In this document: positions 43,137 to 52,056 of the stretch, one piece after another
Layout: each line of letters begins with the position of its first letter
Numbering within the stretch: position 1 is the first letter of the stretch
DNA from: Dongia mobilis
GTDB lineage: Bacteria; Pseudomonadota; Alphaproteobacteria; Dongiales; Dongiaceae
Direction of reading: 5' to 3'
Assembly: GCF_004363235.1 (NCBI RefSeq)
Contig: NZ_SNYW01000011.1
Coordinates: 186,001-250,000 of the forward strand
DNA: 64,000 bases
Notes under the pieces: model-generated
What the model saw: only the letters and a program-made list of their open reading frames with translations
What the model was told of the DNA's origin: nothing
Databases searched by the model: none
Position numbers and translations under genes: made by a program

Positions 43137-44007
43137 ATCGTTGTCCGCCAGCCTGTTCCTGCGCAAAGCTGCAGATGTCGCCCATCAGCCGCTCGATATC
43201 CGCCTTCAGGCCGGGAAAGCCGTCATGCTTCTCGATCCGGTCCTCGTCCATGTAGAGGCCGCGATTGACCTCGATCTGCAGGGAATGGCGCCCCTGCCAC
43301 GGGCGACCGAAACGCTGTACCAGCTCGGCCCCCTTGAACGGGTGGTTGATCTCCACCGAATAGCCCATGTCGCGCAGGCGCATTGCCACGAATTCGGTGA
43401 AGGCCGGATCGCAGCTTTCCCCCTCGCGATCGCCCAAAACAAAATCGTCGCGCGGGATGCTCCTGCCCTGCTGCCGTCCGGTCGTGCGCATGGAGTGGCA
43501 ATTGACGTGCCAGACGGCGCCGAACCGCGCCACGCGGTCGTCCAGCATGGCTTCGAGTTCGGCAAAATAGGGACGGTGATAGCCTTCGATCCGGGCCATG
43601 ATCTCGGCGACGCGCAAGGGGCGGTCATAGATGTCGACGCGGCCCTTGATCAGCCGGCGCACCAGGCCGAGGCCCATCTCGGCCTTCTCCGTCGCGCGAA
43701 CGGGACGCGGCCAGGGTTCCGCCAGCATGGCGCAATCGATCTCGTCCTCGTGCCGATTGGGATCGATATAGGCGCGCGGAAACAGCGCCTTGAGGAACCC
43801 GGCGCCACGTTCGGGCGCCGCTTCATAGAGGTCGTCGACAAAGGCATCCTCGGCCCGGCGCAACAGGTCGCGCGGCACGGCATGATTGAAATCCGTCGGA
43901 TAGGCATACCCGGAATGGGGCGAATCGAATACGACCGGCGCCGCCGCGATGTCTGCATCGGGCTCGTAGCGCACCAGGACACCTGGCAGGTGCTTGATCC
44001 GTTCCAC
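43135..44007 (-). CDS. N-formylglutamate amidohydrolase family protein
   Basis: A hydrolase of the FGase (HutG2-like) family, which releases glutamate and formate in histidine breakdown; no other hut gene is near, so the substrate may differ. The conserved segments are VVFDSPHSGYAYP near the N-terminus, AFVDDLYEAAP, RAYIDPNRHEDEID (metal-binding region), WHVNCHSMRTTG and SVEINHPFKGAELVQRFG. The start is unclear: the frame is open to a TTG at 44073, but GTG 44007 keeps the domain and leaves room for control sequences before argE. About 290 residues from GTG 44007. Confidence 0.88.
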   Translation of the reverse strand: MERIKHLPGVLVRYEPDADIAAAPVVFDSPHSGYAYPTDFNHAVPRDLLRRAEDAFVDDLYEAAPERGAGFLKALFPRAYIDPNRHEDEIDCAMLAEPWPRPVRATEKAEMGLGLVRRLIKGRVDIYDRPLRVAEIMARIEGYHRPYFAELEAMLDDRVARFGAVWHVNCHSMRTTGRQQGRSIPRDDFVLGDREGESCDPAFTEFVAMRLRDMGYSVEINHPFKGAELVQRFGRPWQGRHSLQIEVNRGLYMDEDRIEKHDGFPGLKADIERLMGDICSFAQEQAGGQR

Positions 44008-44087
44008 CAAGGTCGCCGTACCTGACTTGCCAATACCTGCCTCCCCGGTATGCTCTCCCCATTCGTCCGTCAATAGGAGTTCGCATA

Positions 44088-45248
44088 TTGGCCCCGCGAC
44101 CGGAAAGCCTGGAAATGATCCGCCGCCTGGTGGCCTTCGACACCACCAGCCGGAATTCCAATCTCGATCTCATCGCCTTCGTCCAGGACTACCTCGACGG
44201 CTTCGGTATCAGGAGCCAGTTGATGAAGGACGATACGGGGCAGAAAGCCAATCTCTATGCCACCATCGGGCCGGATGACCGGGCGGGCTATGCCCTTTCC
44301 GGCCATACCGACGTGGTGCCGGTGGACGGGCAAGACTGGTCGAGCGATCCCTGGACCGTCAGGGAGGCGGACGGGCGTCTCTACGGCCGCGGCACCACCG
44401 ACATGAAGGGTTTCGTGGCGGCGGTGCTCAATATCGTGCCGAAACTGACCGCGCGGGAACTTTCAACACCGGTCCACCTGCTGTTCTCCTATGACGAGGA
44501 AGTGGGTTGTCTTGGCGTGCGCAAGGCGCTGGAGGTCATCAAGGACTTTCCCGTCAAGCCCAAGGGCTGCGTCATCGGCGAGCCCACGGCGATGAAGGTC
44601 GCCATCGCCCACAAGGGCAAGAAGAGCCTGCGCTGCCATGTCCACGGTTTCGAGTGCCACTCCTCGCTGGCGCCGCAGGGCGTCAATGCGGTCGAATATG
44701 CCGCCGAGGTAATCGGCTACCTCAAGCGCATGGGCCGCCGCTTCGCCAAGGAAGGCCCCTTCGACCACGACTACGACGTGCCACATACCACCGTGCATAC
44801 CGGCATCGTCAAAGGCGGCACAGCGCTCAACATCGTGCCCAAGGATTGCAGTTTCGACTTCGAGTTCCGCTATCTGCCGATGCAGAAACCGGACGACCTG
44901 GTGGGCGAGGTGAAGCGCTTTGCCGAGCAGGAATTGCTGCGCGAGATGCGGTCCGTCAATGGCGAGAGCGGGTTTTCCTGGGAGCCGATTTCAGCCTTTC
45001 CCGGCCTGGATACCGCCGAGGATGCCGAGATCACGGTGATCGCCAAGGCGCTGACCCAGGCCAATGACACGATCAAGATCGCCTTCGGTACGGAAGGCGG
45101 CCTTATCCAGCAGATCGACATCCCGACCGTGATCTGCGGGCCCGGCTCGATCGAACAGGCGCACAAACCCGATGAATGGGTGGCGCTCGACCAGATCGCG
45201 CAATGCGAGGCGTTCCTGGAGCGCCTGGTGGCTAAGGTGAGCGCCTAG
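44088..45248 (+). CDS. argE: Acetylornithine deacetylase
   Basis: ArgE removes the acetyl group from N-acetylornithine in arginine synthesis. The 386-residue M20 peptidase-family protein has the two-metal site: GHTDVVPVDGQDW (His and Asp), YGRGTTDMKGF (bridging Asp), SYDEEVGCLG (Glu pair) and IGEPTAMKVAIAHKG, with GTEGGLIQQ and GPGSIEQAHKPDEWV near the end. The initiator is a TTG at 44088 with AGGAG nine bases upstream. Its 3' end overlaps the convergent panE gene by 4 bases. Confidence 0.93.
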   Translation: MAPRPESLEMIRRLVAFDTTSRNSNLDLIAFVQDYLDGFGIRSQLMKDDTGQKANLYATIGPDDRAGYALSGHTDVVPVDGQDWSSDPWTVREADGRLYGRGTTDMKGFVAAVLNIVPKLTARELSTPVHLLFSYDEEVGCLGVRKALEVIKDFPVKPKGCVIGEPTAMKVAIAHKGKKSLRCHVHGFECHSSLAPQGVNAVEYAAEVIGYLKRMGRRFAKEGPFDHDYDVPHTTVHTGIVKGGTALNIVPKDCSFDFEFRYLPMQKPDDLVGEVKRFAEQELLREMRSVNGESGFSWEPISAFPGLDTAEDAEITVIAKALTQANDTIKIAFGTEGGLIQQIDIPTVICGPGSIEQAHKPDEWVALDQIAQCEAFLERLVAKVSA

Positions 45249-46219
45249 ACAAGCCCGGCCACCGCCGCCTTCTGGCGGGTGAGCGCATAGATCATGTCGA
45301 TCGCAGGCGTGGGCACCGAAACCAGGCGGCCAAGCTCGGCGACGGCCCCGACGATCGCGTCGAGTTCGATTGGCCGGCCGCGTTCGAAATCCTGCAGCAT
45401 CGAGGTCTTGTGGGCACCGATGGCGGCGGCACCGTCGATGCGGCGTTCGATATCAACCGGCATCTTGACTCCCAGCGCATTCGCCACCGCCTCGGCCTCA
45501 AGCATCATGGCCTTGGCGACGGCGCGGGTGCCGGGTTCGGTGCAGAGGCGGTCGAGGGTGGCGCCGGTCAGCGCCGTCAACGGATTGAAGGCGACATTGC
45601 CCCAGAGCTTGACCCACATTTCCGTGCGGATGTCGGTGCGGACCGGCGCCTTGAGGCCGGCAGCGATGAGAGCGCGGCTGAATTTCGTGACACGATCGGA
45701 TTTCTCGCCGGTGGGCTCGCCGAGGGTAAAGCGGTCGCCCTCGACATGCTTCAGGATGCCAGGTTCAACGATCTCGGCCGCCGGATAGACCACACAGCCG
45801 ATTATCCGTTCCGGCCCGATATGCCGCCATTGCGCGTCACCCGGATCGACGCTGGCTAGGCGGCGGCCCTCAAGCGCGCCGCCCACCCCATGGAAATACC
45901 ACCAGGGTACGCCGTTGACCGCCATCACCACAGCCGTGTCCGGGCCGAACATGGGGGCAAGCTTGTCGGCCAGCGGCGGTACGGATTGCGCCTTCAGGGC
46001 GATGATGACGAAATCCTGGATACCGGCAGAGGCGGGATCGTCAGTTGCCTGGGGCCGAACGGTGAAACTGTCCCCACCATGCTGCACGACGAGGCCGTTT
46101 TGCTTCATGGCGGCGAGATGTGCGCCGCGCGCGATCAGGGTCACCTCCTCGCCGGCGCGGGCGAGATAGGCACCCATGAGGCCGCCGATGGCACCGGCAC
46201 CGTAGATCGCGATCTTCAT
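45245..46219 (-). CDS. panE: 2-dehydropantoate 2-reductase (ketopantoate reductase)
   Basis: A 324-residue reductase of the ketopantoate reductase family. The dinucleotide fold starts MKIAIYGAGAIGGLMGAYLA, followed by LIARGAHLAAMKQNGL and VIIALKAQSV. The C-terminal catalytic domain contains KLWGNVAFNPLTALTGAT and AHKTSMLQDFERGRPIELDAIVG, with the lysine/asparagine/glutamate residues of the active site. It overlaps the acyl-CoA synthetase gene upstream by 4 bases, so it may serve the same pathway rather than pantothenate synthesis. Confidence 0.88.
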   Translation of the reverse strand: MKIAIYGAGAIGGLMGAYLARAGEEVTLIARGAHLAAMKQNGLVVQHGGDSFTVRPQATDDPASAGIQDFVIIALKAQSVPPLADKLAPMFGPDTAVVMAVNGVPWWYFHGVGGALEGRRLASVDPGDAQWRHIGPERIIGCVVYPAAEIVEPGILKHVEGDRFTLGEPTGEKSDRVTKFSRALIAAGLKAPVRTDIRTEMWVKLWGNVAFNPLTALTGATLDRLCTEPGTRAVAKAMMLEAEAVANALGVKMPVDIERRIDGAAAIGAHKTSMLQDFERGRPIELDAIVGAVAELGRLVSVPTPAIDMIYALTRQKAAVAGLV

Positions 46220-47733
46220 GAAGAGAGGCCCAGCTTCTGCGCCAGGCCGATTCGCTGCAGCTTGCCGGTGGCACCCTTGGGGATTTCGGCCAGGAAGAGG
46301 ATCTTCTTCGGCACCTTGAAATCGGCAAGACGCTGTGCCGCAAACTCGCGCAGGTCACGTTCGGTCGCAGCGGTTCCGTCCTTCAGCACGACGGCCGCCG
46401 CCACCTCCTCCCCCAACTTGTCGTGCGGCATGGCGAAGGTGACGATCTGCGCCACCGCCGGGTGTTCCATCAGCACGTCATCGACCTCGCGGGGCGAAAT
46501 CTTTTCGCCGCCGCGGTTGATGATCTCCTTGAGGCGGCCGGTCAGGCTGACATAGCCCTCGCCGTCCATCACCCCCTGGTCGCCGGTGCGGAACCAGCCG
46601 TCGCGGAAGGCCTCGGCATTGGCCTTCGGGTTGTTGGCATAGCCCGGCGTCACGTTGGCGCCCCGGATCACGATTTCGCCCACCTCACCGGATTTCAGGA
46701 ACAATCCGTCCTCGCCCATGATGGCGACCTCGGGCCCGGCGGCGATGCCGACCGAACCTGGCTTGCGCGCAGCCGGCGGCAGCGGGTTGCTGGCCATCTG
46801 ATGCGCGGCCTCGGTCATGCCGTAGGATTCGATTACCGGGCAGCCGAAGGTCGCTTCCAGTTCCTTCATCACCGGCGGCGGCAGCGAGGCGGAGGACGAA
46901 CGTATGAAGCGCAGCTTGCGCCGGGCGATGATCTCGGCATTGCCCTTGGCGCGCGCCAGGACCGTCTGGTGCATGGTCGGCACGGCAGAGTACCAGGTGG
47001 CCGCCGCTTCATCCAGTTGCGCGAAGAATTTTAGCGCATTGAAGCCAGACGGGCAGAAGACCGAGCCGCCGGCATGAAGCGAGGACAGGAGCGCGCCCAC
47101 CAGGCCGTGGATATGGAAGAGAGGCATGATGACGAGGCTGCGGTCCCGGGGCGTGAGCGCCAGCGTGCGCGCGATGTTGCCGGCCGAGGTCATCAGATTG
47201 CGTTGGGTCAGCGGCACGATCTTCGGCCGTGAGGTCGTGCCGGAGGTGTGCAGCACCAGCGCCACGTCATCGGGCGAGGCAGCGTCCGCTACATCGCCGC
47301 CCGCCGGCACCGAAAGCGAGAAGGCGCCGGCCGGGCCGGCGAGATCGGGGGCGAGTTCGATCACGCGGATCTTGCGCTTGGCGGCGATCTCGCGCGCCGG
47401 CGATTCGGCGCCTGCCGGCAGGATCAGTGCCTGCGCGTCGAGGTCGGAGAGGTAGAAATCGAATTCGTCGGCACGATAGGCGGCGTTGAGTGGGGCGGCG
47501 ACGCAGTTCGCGGCAACGGCGAGGAAGGCTGCGGCCATTTCCGGACCATTTGGCATGACGATGGCGACCGCGTCGCGGCGGGCGATACCGATGCCCCGCA
47601 GATCGGCGCCGACCCTTCTCGCCAATGCCGCCAGTTCACCGCGCGACATGTCACGGCGATCGGGCGCGCCGATCGCCGGCGCCTTTGCGTCGCCGTCGCT
47701 GAGCATTTCGGCAATGGCGGAAAACTGACTCAT
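46216..47733 (-). CDS. Acyl-CoA synthetase, oxalate-CoA ligase-like (AAE3/Pcs60 type)
   Basis: A 505-residue AMP-forming CoA ligase. ATP-binding motif LHTSGTTSRPKIVPLTQRN, VPTMHQTVL, YGMTEAAHQMASNPLP with RKPGSVG, WFRTGDQGVMD and the catalytic-lysine region KGATGKLQR are present. The YGMTEAAHQM...RKPGSVG combination is characteristic of Pcs60/AAE3 oxalyl-CoA synthetases, so a short dicarboxylate is a plausible substrate. It lies 43 bases below the small lipoprotein gene and overlaps panE, in one leftward row with the GMC oxidase. Confidence 0.88.
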   Translation of the reverse strand: MSQFSAIAEMLSDGDAKAPAIGAPDRRDMSRGELAALARRVGADLRGIGIARRDAVAIVMPNGPEMAAAFLAVAANCVAAPLNAAYRADEFDFYLSDLDAQALILPAGAESPAREIAAKRKIRVIELAPDLAGPAGAFSLSVPAGGDVADAASPDDVALVLHTSGTTSRPKIVPLTQRNLMTSAGNIARTLALTPRDRSLVIMPLFHIHGLVGALLSSLHAGGSVFCPSGFNALKFFAQLDEAAATWYSAVPTMHQTVLARAKGNAEIIARRKLRFIRSSSASLPPPVMKELEATFGCPVIESYGMTEAAHQMASNPLPPAARKPGSVGIAAGPEVAIMGEDGLFLKSGEVGEIVIRGANVTPGYANNPKANAEAFRDGWFRTGDQGVMDGEGYVSLTGRLKEIINRGGEKISPREVDDVLMEHPAVAQIVTFAMPHDKLGEEVAAAVVLKDGTAATERDLREFAAQRLADFKVPKKILFLAEIPKGATGKLQRIGLAQKLGLSS

Positions 47734-47776
47734 CTATCCATCCTCCCGATCGTTTAACGTTTTCGGCTGCGCCGCG

Positions 47777-48220
47777 TTATGGGGCAGTCGTCATTTCTAG
47801 CGGCTCGCAGGCGATCCTGCCACCCTGTGACGGCATGGCGCAGCGCGCCGCAAGCGCTCGCACTTTCCCGCGTCGCGCCGGCGTGAAGTCAACCTGCCCG
47901 ACCGTGCCCAGCCAATCCGGATATTGGGCGCATTGCACGGTCTCGATCATCATGCGCGCAGCGCCATCGGGGCGCATGGTGAAGAGGCCACCGTCGCCCT
48001 GCTGGGCAAAACTGTCCTGCCGGCTTTCGCGCGGTGCCAGTTCGCCGTAATCGCGCTCGACCCAATGGCCATAGATCAGGCGACAGGAAATGGGTGTCGT
48101 GCCGGTATTCTGCAAACTGAACCGGACCGGGGCAGCGTCCGTTTGACCCGCCACGCCGGTGCAGGCGGCAGTCAAAGCCAGCAATGGCAGCAAGAAAGCA
48201 GGTCCTATCCGCACACCCAA
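47777..48220 (-). CDS. Small predicted lipoprotein of unknown function
   Basis: A protein of about 147 residues with a signal sequence ending in a lipobox, PLLALTAAC (cysteine near residue 18), followed by a periplasmic domain with NTGTTPISCRLIYGHWV and VQCAQYPDWLGTVGQ. It is not recognised. The initiator is uncertain: TTG 48220 follows AAGGACGGG closely and gives a classic lipoprotein leader; GTG 48214 and ATG 48280 are in frame too. It lies between the GMC oxidase (76 bases) and the CoA ligase (43 bases), all leftward. Confidence 0.6.
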   Translation of the reverse strand: MGVRIGPAFLLPLLALTAACTGVAGQTDAAPVRFSLQNTGTTPISCRLIYGHWVERDYGELAPRESRQDSFAQQGDGGLFTMRPDGAARMMIETVQCAQYPDWLGTVGQVDFTPARRGKVRALAARCAMPSQGGRIACEPLEMTTAP

Positions 48221-48296
48221 TCCCGTCCTTGTTCGTGAAATCCGCCAGAAGTGGTGCGCATGGCGCCCGAGAGAGACCATCCTGTCAAGCATTGCC

Positions 48297-49868
48297 TCAC
48301 GGCACATGCACCTGACCATGCGGCAACCTTGGAGCAAGCGGCACGCGATCCGCCAGCAGATCGCTGAAGCGCTCGGCCATGGCCACGATAGCGGCGTTGA
48401 CTGGTCCGGTGGTAATGGTGGGCATGACGGAGGCATCGCAGACATAGAGCCCGTCGACTCCGCGCAGGGCGAGGCCCGGCCCCACCACCGAACCGGCATC
48501 CACGCCCATGCGGCAGGTGCCGACCGGATGATGGTGCGTGAATGCCGCTTTCGCGAGAAAGGCGAACTTGTCGGCGCGGCCGAGGCTGGCCGCGCCCGGC
48601 AGGATTTCGGCAGCGCGCCAGTCGTCGAGGGCGCGGGCGGCACCAATTTCCCGCGCCGTGTCGAGCGCCTCGAGATAGACCTCCCGATCGTAGCTTTCGG
48701 CCAGGTAGTTGGGATCGATCAGCGGCGGGACGGCTGGATCGGCCGAAGCCAGGCGCAGGCTGCCGCGGCTGCGGGGATGGGTGAAGCCGAACATCAGCGT
48801 ATAGGCCTCGCCCATGGGCGGGGCCGCGAACTGCTCGGTCACGACCGGCGCCACGACGCAGGCCAGCACCATCTCCGGCGCCGCCGCCGGATCCGCGCCG
48901 GCACGGTGCAGGTACATGAGCGATTCCGAGTTCTGGTAGCGCGAGGGCGGAACCGTATGCCGGGCGCGATAGACATTCCCGCCCGACAGCAGATGATCAT
49001 GAAGGTTGCGCCCGACCCCCGGCAGGTCGCACTGGACGGCGATCCCCAGGGCCCGCAATTCGTCGGCCGGCCCGATGCCCGAGCGCAGCAGCAGCAGGGG
49101 CGAACCGATGGCGCCCGCGGCAAGGACGACCTTGTCGGCGCCATAGGTGATGGAGCCGGCGCATATGCCGGTGACCCGTCCGTTTTCCAACACCAGACGC
49201 GAAACCTCGGTCGTCTGCAGGACGAACAGATTCTGCCGCCCGCGTAGGGGAGCGAGATAGGCGTCGGCGATGGTCTGGCGACGACCGTCCTTGATGGTGA
49301 GTGTGTTGAGACAGGGCCCGTCCATCCGCGCCCCGTTGTGGTCGGGCGTGGGCTGGCGCCCGCGCTCCTCTCCCGCCGCCATATAGGCAAGGGTAACCGG
49401 ATGGGGCTCGGTCGGCCGGATGAGGTGGAGCGGCCCGTTCTGCCCGTGATAGGGATCCGGGCCGGGAACATAAGTCTCGGATTTCAGGAAATAGGGAAAG
49501 AGATCGGCGAACCCCCAGCCGGCACAACCCGCCGCCGCCCAGCGGTCGAAATCGGATGGATGGCCGCGCACATGGGCCATGGCGTTGATGGCGGTGGAGC
49601 CACCGATCACGCGGCCGCGCGGCCAGTCATGCTGGCGCCCAGCGGTATGGACTTGCGGAACGGTGCGGTATCCCCAGTCGACCTCGCTGCCCTGTAGCAG
49701 CGGCCATTTGGCTGGTTCGGCGATGAACGGATGGGTGGCCGCACCACCGGCTTCAACCAGGCCGACGCGCCGCGCCGGGTCGGCGGATAGGCGCGCGGCC
49801 AGGACAGCGCCAGCGGTCCCTGAACCAATAATCAGCACGTCGAACCAATTATCCCGCCTTGTCGCCAT
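48297..49868 (-). CDS. GMC-family FAD oxidoreductase, candidate pyridoxine 4-oxidase
   Basis: A 523-residue GMC flavoenzyme. The FAD-binding N-terminus reads FDVLIIGSGTAGAVLAARLS and VGLVEAGG; RGRVIGGSTAINAMAHVRGHP is GMC signature 1 and AAGAIGSPLLLLRSGIGP signature 2. The C-terminal FTHHHPVGTCRMG and PVNAAIVAMAER carry the active-site His/Asn. Pyridoxine 4-oxidase is a GMC enzyme, and the divergent neighbours are pyridoxamine and pyridoxal enzymes, so that role is the best guess (inference). ATG 49868 has AGGTG upstream; the frame is open beyond it. Confidence 0.85.
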   Translation of the reverse strand: MATRRDNWFDVLIIGSGTAGAVLAARLSADPARRVGLVEAGGAATHPFIAEPAKWPLLQGSEVDWGYRTVPQVHTAGRQHDWPRGRVIGGSTAINAMAHVRGHPSDFDRWAAAGCAGWGFADLFPYFLKSETYVPGPDPYHGQNGPLHLIRPTEPHPVTLAYMAAGEERGRQPTPDHNGARMDGPCLNTLTIKDGRRQTIADAYLAPLRGRQNLFVLQTTEVSRLVLENGRVTGICAGSITYGADKVVLAAGAIGSPLLLLRSGIGPADELRALGIAVQCDLPGVGRNLHDHLLSGGNVYRARHTVPPSRYQNSESLMYLHRAGADPAAAPEMVLACVVAPVVTEQFAAPPMGEAYTLMFGFTHPRSRGSLRLASADPAVPPLIDPNYLAESYDREVYLEALDTAREIGAARALDDWRAAEILPGAASLGRADKFAFLAKAAFTHHHPVGTCRMGVDAGSVVGPGLALRGVDGLYVCDASVMPTITTGPVNAAIVAMAERFSDLLADRVPLAPRLPHGQVHVP

Positions 49869-49978
49869 GGCACCTGCACCAATTTTCCCGATCGTGCGGA
49901 TAAGTATTTTCACTTTCCGCCGCGCCAGTCTATCATTCATTGTAGATATCAAATGTCGCGGTCGGAACGATGCCGCCA

Positions 49979-50008
49979 CGAACCAAATCAGGGGAGGCCG
50001 AACCAAAT
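49979..50008. promoter_or_regulatory. Direct repeat of a GAACCAA half-site at the aminotransferase start
   Basis: CGAACCAAAT occurs exactly at 49979-49988 and 49999-50008, a 20-bp period (two turns of DNA). The Shine-Dalgarno GGGGAGG lies between them and the second copy runs into the ATG. The half-site matches the palindrome arm at 62205-62213. Confidence 0.5.
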
Positions 50009-51191
50009 GTCTTTCAAAGCCAGCGTCAAGGAGCCGGTGATCACCCTGTCGGCGGGACCGGTGGCGGCCTATCCCAGCATCCTGCAGGCCCTCTCCCGCC
50101 CCGTGCAGTACGACTACGACCCCTGGTTCCAGGAATTCTACGAAGCCGTCGCCCGCAAATGCGCCAGGGCAATGCGGGTGAAGGAGCCCGCGCTGATCCT
50201 GCATTGCGAGCCGGCACCGGGCATCGAGGCCACGGCCGCATCGCTGATCGGGCCGGAGGATACCGTCCTCAACCTGGCGTCGGGCGTCTATGGCAAGGGT
50301 TTCGGCTATTGGTCGGCGCGCTATCACAAGGACATGGTCGAGATCGAGGTCCCCTATAACGAGGCAATTTCACCGAAGGCGGTTGCTGCCGCGTTCAAGA
50401 AGAACCCGGGAATCAAGATCGTGTCGCTGGTGCACCACGACACCCCCTCCGGCACGATCAACCCCGCCCGCGAGATCGGCAAGATCGTGCGCGACAACAA
50501 TGCCCTGCTGATCGTGGACGCGGTCTCGTCCTTCGGCGGCATGGACATCCATCCCGACGACTGCTTCGCCGACGTCTTCATCACCGGCCCCGGCAAATGC
50601 CTCGGCGGCGCGCCGGGCCTCACCGTGATGGCAGTCAGCGACCGGGCCTGGAAGCATATCGAGAAGAATCCGAAGGCGCCGTTCGCCTCGGCCCTCAGCC
50701 TCAAGGACTGGAAGGATGCCTGGAGCAGGAAGAAGCCGTTCCCCTTCACGCCCTCGGTCGCCGAGGTGAACGGCCTTGACGCGGCTCTCGACCAGTATCT
50801 GGACGAGGGGCCGGAAAAGGTCTGGCATCGCCACGCGCTGACCGCCAGGGCGACCCGCGCCGGCATCCGGGCGATGGGCCTGGAGCTTTGGGCGAAAAGC
50901 GAAGCCATCGCCTCGCCCACCTGCACTGCGGTCAGGGTCCCGAAAGGCCTCAAGGATACCGACATTATCGCCGCCGCCCGCGCCGAATACGGCGTGGTGC
51001 TCTCCACCGGGCGCAATGACACCCTCGGCAAGCTCATCCGCATCGGCCATATGGGCCCGGTGGCGGAGCCGATCTATGCCGTCGTCGCTGTCACCGCCTT
51101 TGGCGGCGCGCTCCGGAAACTGGGCCGCAGAGTCGATATCGGTGCCGGCGTCGAGGCGGCAACCAGGGTGATCGCCAAGGGCAAGGCATAG
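50007..51191 (+). CDS. ppaT: Pyridoxamine-pyruvate aminotransferase
   Basis: A 394-residue class V PLP-fold aminotransferase that closely matches, from memory, the Mesorhizobium loti enzyme converting pyridoxamine and pyruvate to pyridoxal and alanine. Shared stretches include VITLSAGPVAAYP, NLASGVYGKGFGYW, VEVPYNEAI-like sequence, HHDTPSGTINP, VDAVSSFGGM, PFPFTPSVAEVNGLD and LIRIGHMGP. The active-site lysine falls at K197 (ITGPGKCLGG), as in M. loti. The enzyme uses pyridoxamine as substrate rather than as a bound cofactor. ATG 50007 has GGGGAGG upstream. The dehydrogenase gene follows after 38 bases. Confidence 0.92.
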   Translation: MSFKASVKEPVITLSAGPVAAYPSILQALSRPVQYDYDPWFQEFYEAVARKCARAMRVKEPALILHCEPAPGIEATAASLIGPEDTVLNLASGVYGKGFGYWSARYHKDMVEIEVPYNEAISPKAVAAAFKKNPGIKIVSLVHHDTPSGTINPAREIGKIVRDNNALLIVDAVSSFGGMDIHPDDCFADVFITGPGKCLGGAPGLTVMAVSDRAWKHIEKNPKAPFASALSLKDWKDAWSRKKPFPFTPSVAEVNGLDAALDQYLDEGPEKVWHRHALTARATRAGIRAMGLELWAKSEAIASPTCTAVRVPKGLKDTDIIAAARAEYGVVLSTGRNDTLGKLIRIGHMGPVAEPIYAVVAVTAFGGALRKLGRRVDIGAGVEAATRVIAKGKA

Positions 51192-51229
51192 GAAACCAAT
51201 CAGCAAACACGATGAGCAGGGAGTTCGAA

Positions 51230-51970
51230 ATGCGCAGATTTGAAGGTCGCGTGGCAGTGGTGAGCGGTGCGGCACAGGGCATGGGCAAGGCCGTCGCCTT
51301 GCGCCTGGGCTCGGAAGGCGCCACCGTGGTCGCGGCCGACATCAACGGTGCCGGCGCCGAGGCGACCGCCAGGGAAATCGGCGGCAAGTCGTTCGGCCAT
51401 CAAGTTGATATCGGCGACCCGGACTCGGTCTCGAATCTGTTCGGGGCGGTCGCCGCCAAGGCCGGCAAGCTCGACGTTCTGGTCAATGTCGCCGCCATCG
51501 TGCCCTTCGTGAAGTGGGATGAGCTTACCTTCGAGGAATGGCGCCGCGTCGCCCGCGTCAATTATGACGGGCTCTATCTCATGTGCCGGGCTGGTTCCGA
51601 CATGATGCGCAAGAACAATTACGGCCGCATCGTCAATTTCGGCTCGAACTCGATGCTGGCGGGAACGCCGAACATGGCGCATTACGTCGCCTCGAAGGGC
51701 GGCGTGCTGGCCTTCGGCCGTGCACTCGCGACCGAGCTTGGCGCCTACAAGATCACCGTCAACACAGTGCTGCCGGGCCTTGTCGATACCGAAGGCGTGC
51801 AGCAGACGCCGCACAAGGAGGCCTTCGGCTTCGTCGAGATGCTGCAGGCGATCAAGGGCCACGGCAAGCCCAATGACATCGTGCCGGCGGTCGCCTTCCT
51901 CGCCTCGGAGGAAGCGCATTGGATCACCGGCCAGGCGCTCAATGTCGATGCCGGCATGGTGCGCTACTAG
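51230..51970 (+). CDS. pldH: Pyridoxal 4-dehydrogenase (SDR family)
   Basis: A 246-residue short-chain dehydrogenase. The NAD-binding motif is VVSGAAQGMGKAVA, followed by the catalytic serine region SNSMLAGTPN (139-141), Y152 and K156 (HYVASKGG). From memory it closely resembles M. loti pyridoxal 4-dehydrogenase, which makes 4-pyridoxolactone with NAD; shared stretches include VPFVKWDE, ATELGAYKITVN, NEAFGFVEMLQA-like KEAFGFVEMLQAIKG and ITGQALNVDAGMVRY. ATG 51230 has AGGGAG at good spacing; an in-frame ATG 18 bases earlier is less likely. It forms an operon with the aminotransferase. Confidence 0.9.
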   Translation: MRRFEGRVAVVSGAAQGMGKAVALRLGSEGATVVAADINGAGAEATAREIGGKSFGHQVDIGDPDSVSNLFGAVAAKAGKLDVLVNVAAIVPFVKWDELTFEEWRRVARVNYDGLYLMCRAGSDMMRKNNYGRIVNFGSNSMLAGTPNMAHYVASKGGVLAFGRALATELGAYKITVNTVLPGLVDTEGVQQTPHKEAFGFVEMLQAIKGHGKPNDIVPAVAFLASEEAHWITGQALNVDAGMVRY

Positions 51971-52003
51971 CAGGATTACCCTGGAGAAACGTCCCTAAAG
52001 ACT

Positions 52004-52039
52004 GGGGCCCGCCTCTTGCCTGAGGCAGGCCCCTTTTTC
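52004..52039 (+). terminator. Terminator after the pyridoxal dehydrogenase gene
   Basis: The stem GGGGCC-c-GCCTC (52004-52015) pairs with GAGGC-a-GGCCCC (52022-52033) with one mismatch, closed by TTGCCT, and is followed by TTTTTCTT. It separates the convergent operons. Confidence 0.8.
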
Positions 52040-52056
52040 TTGCTACCCGGCCTGCC

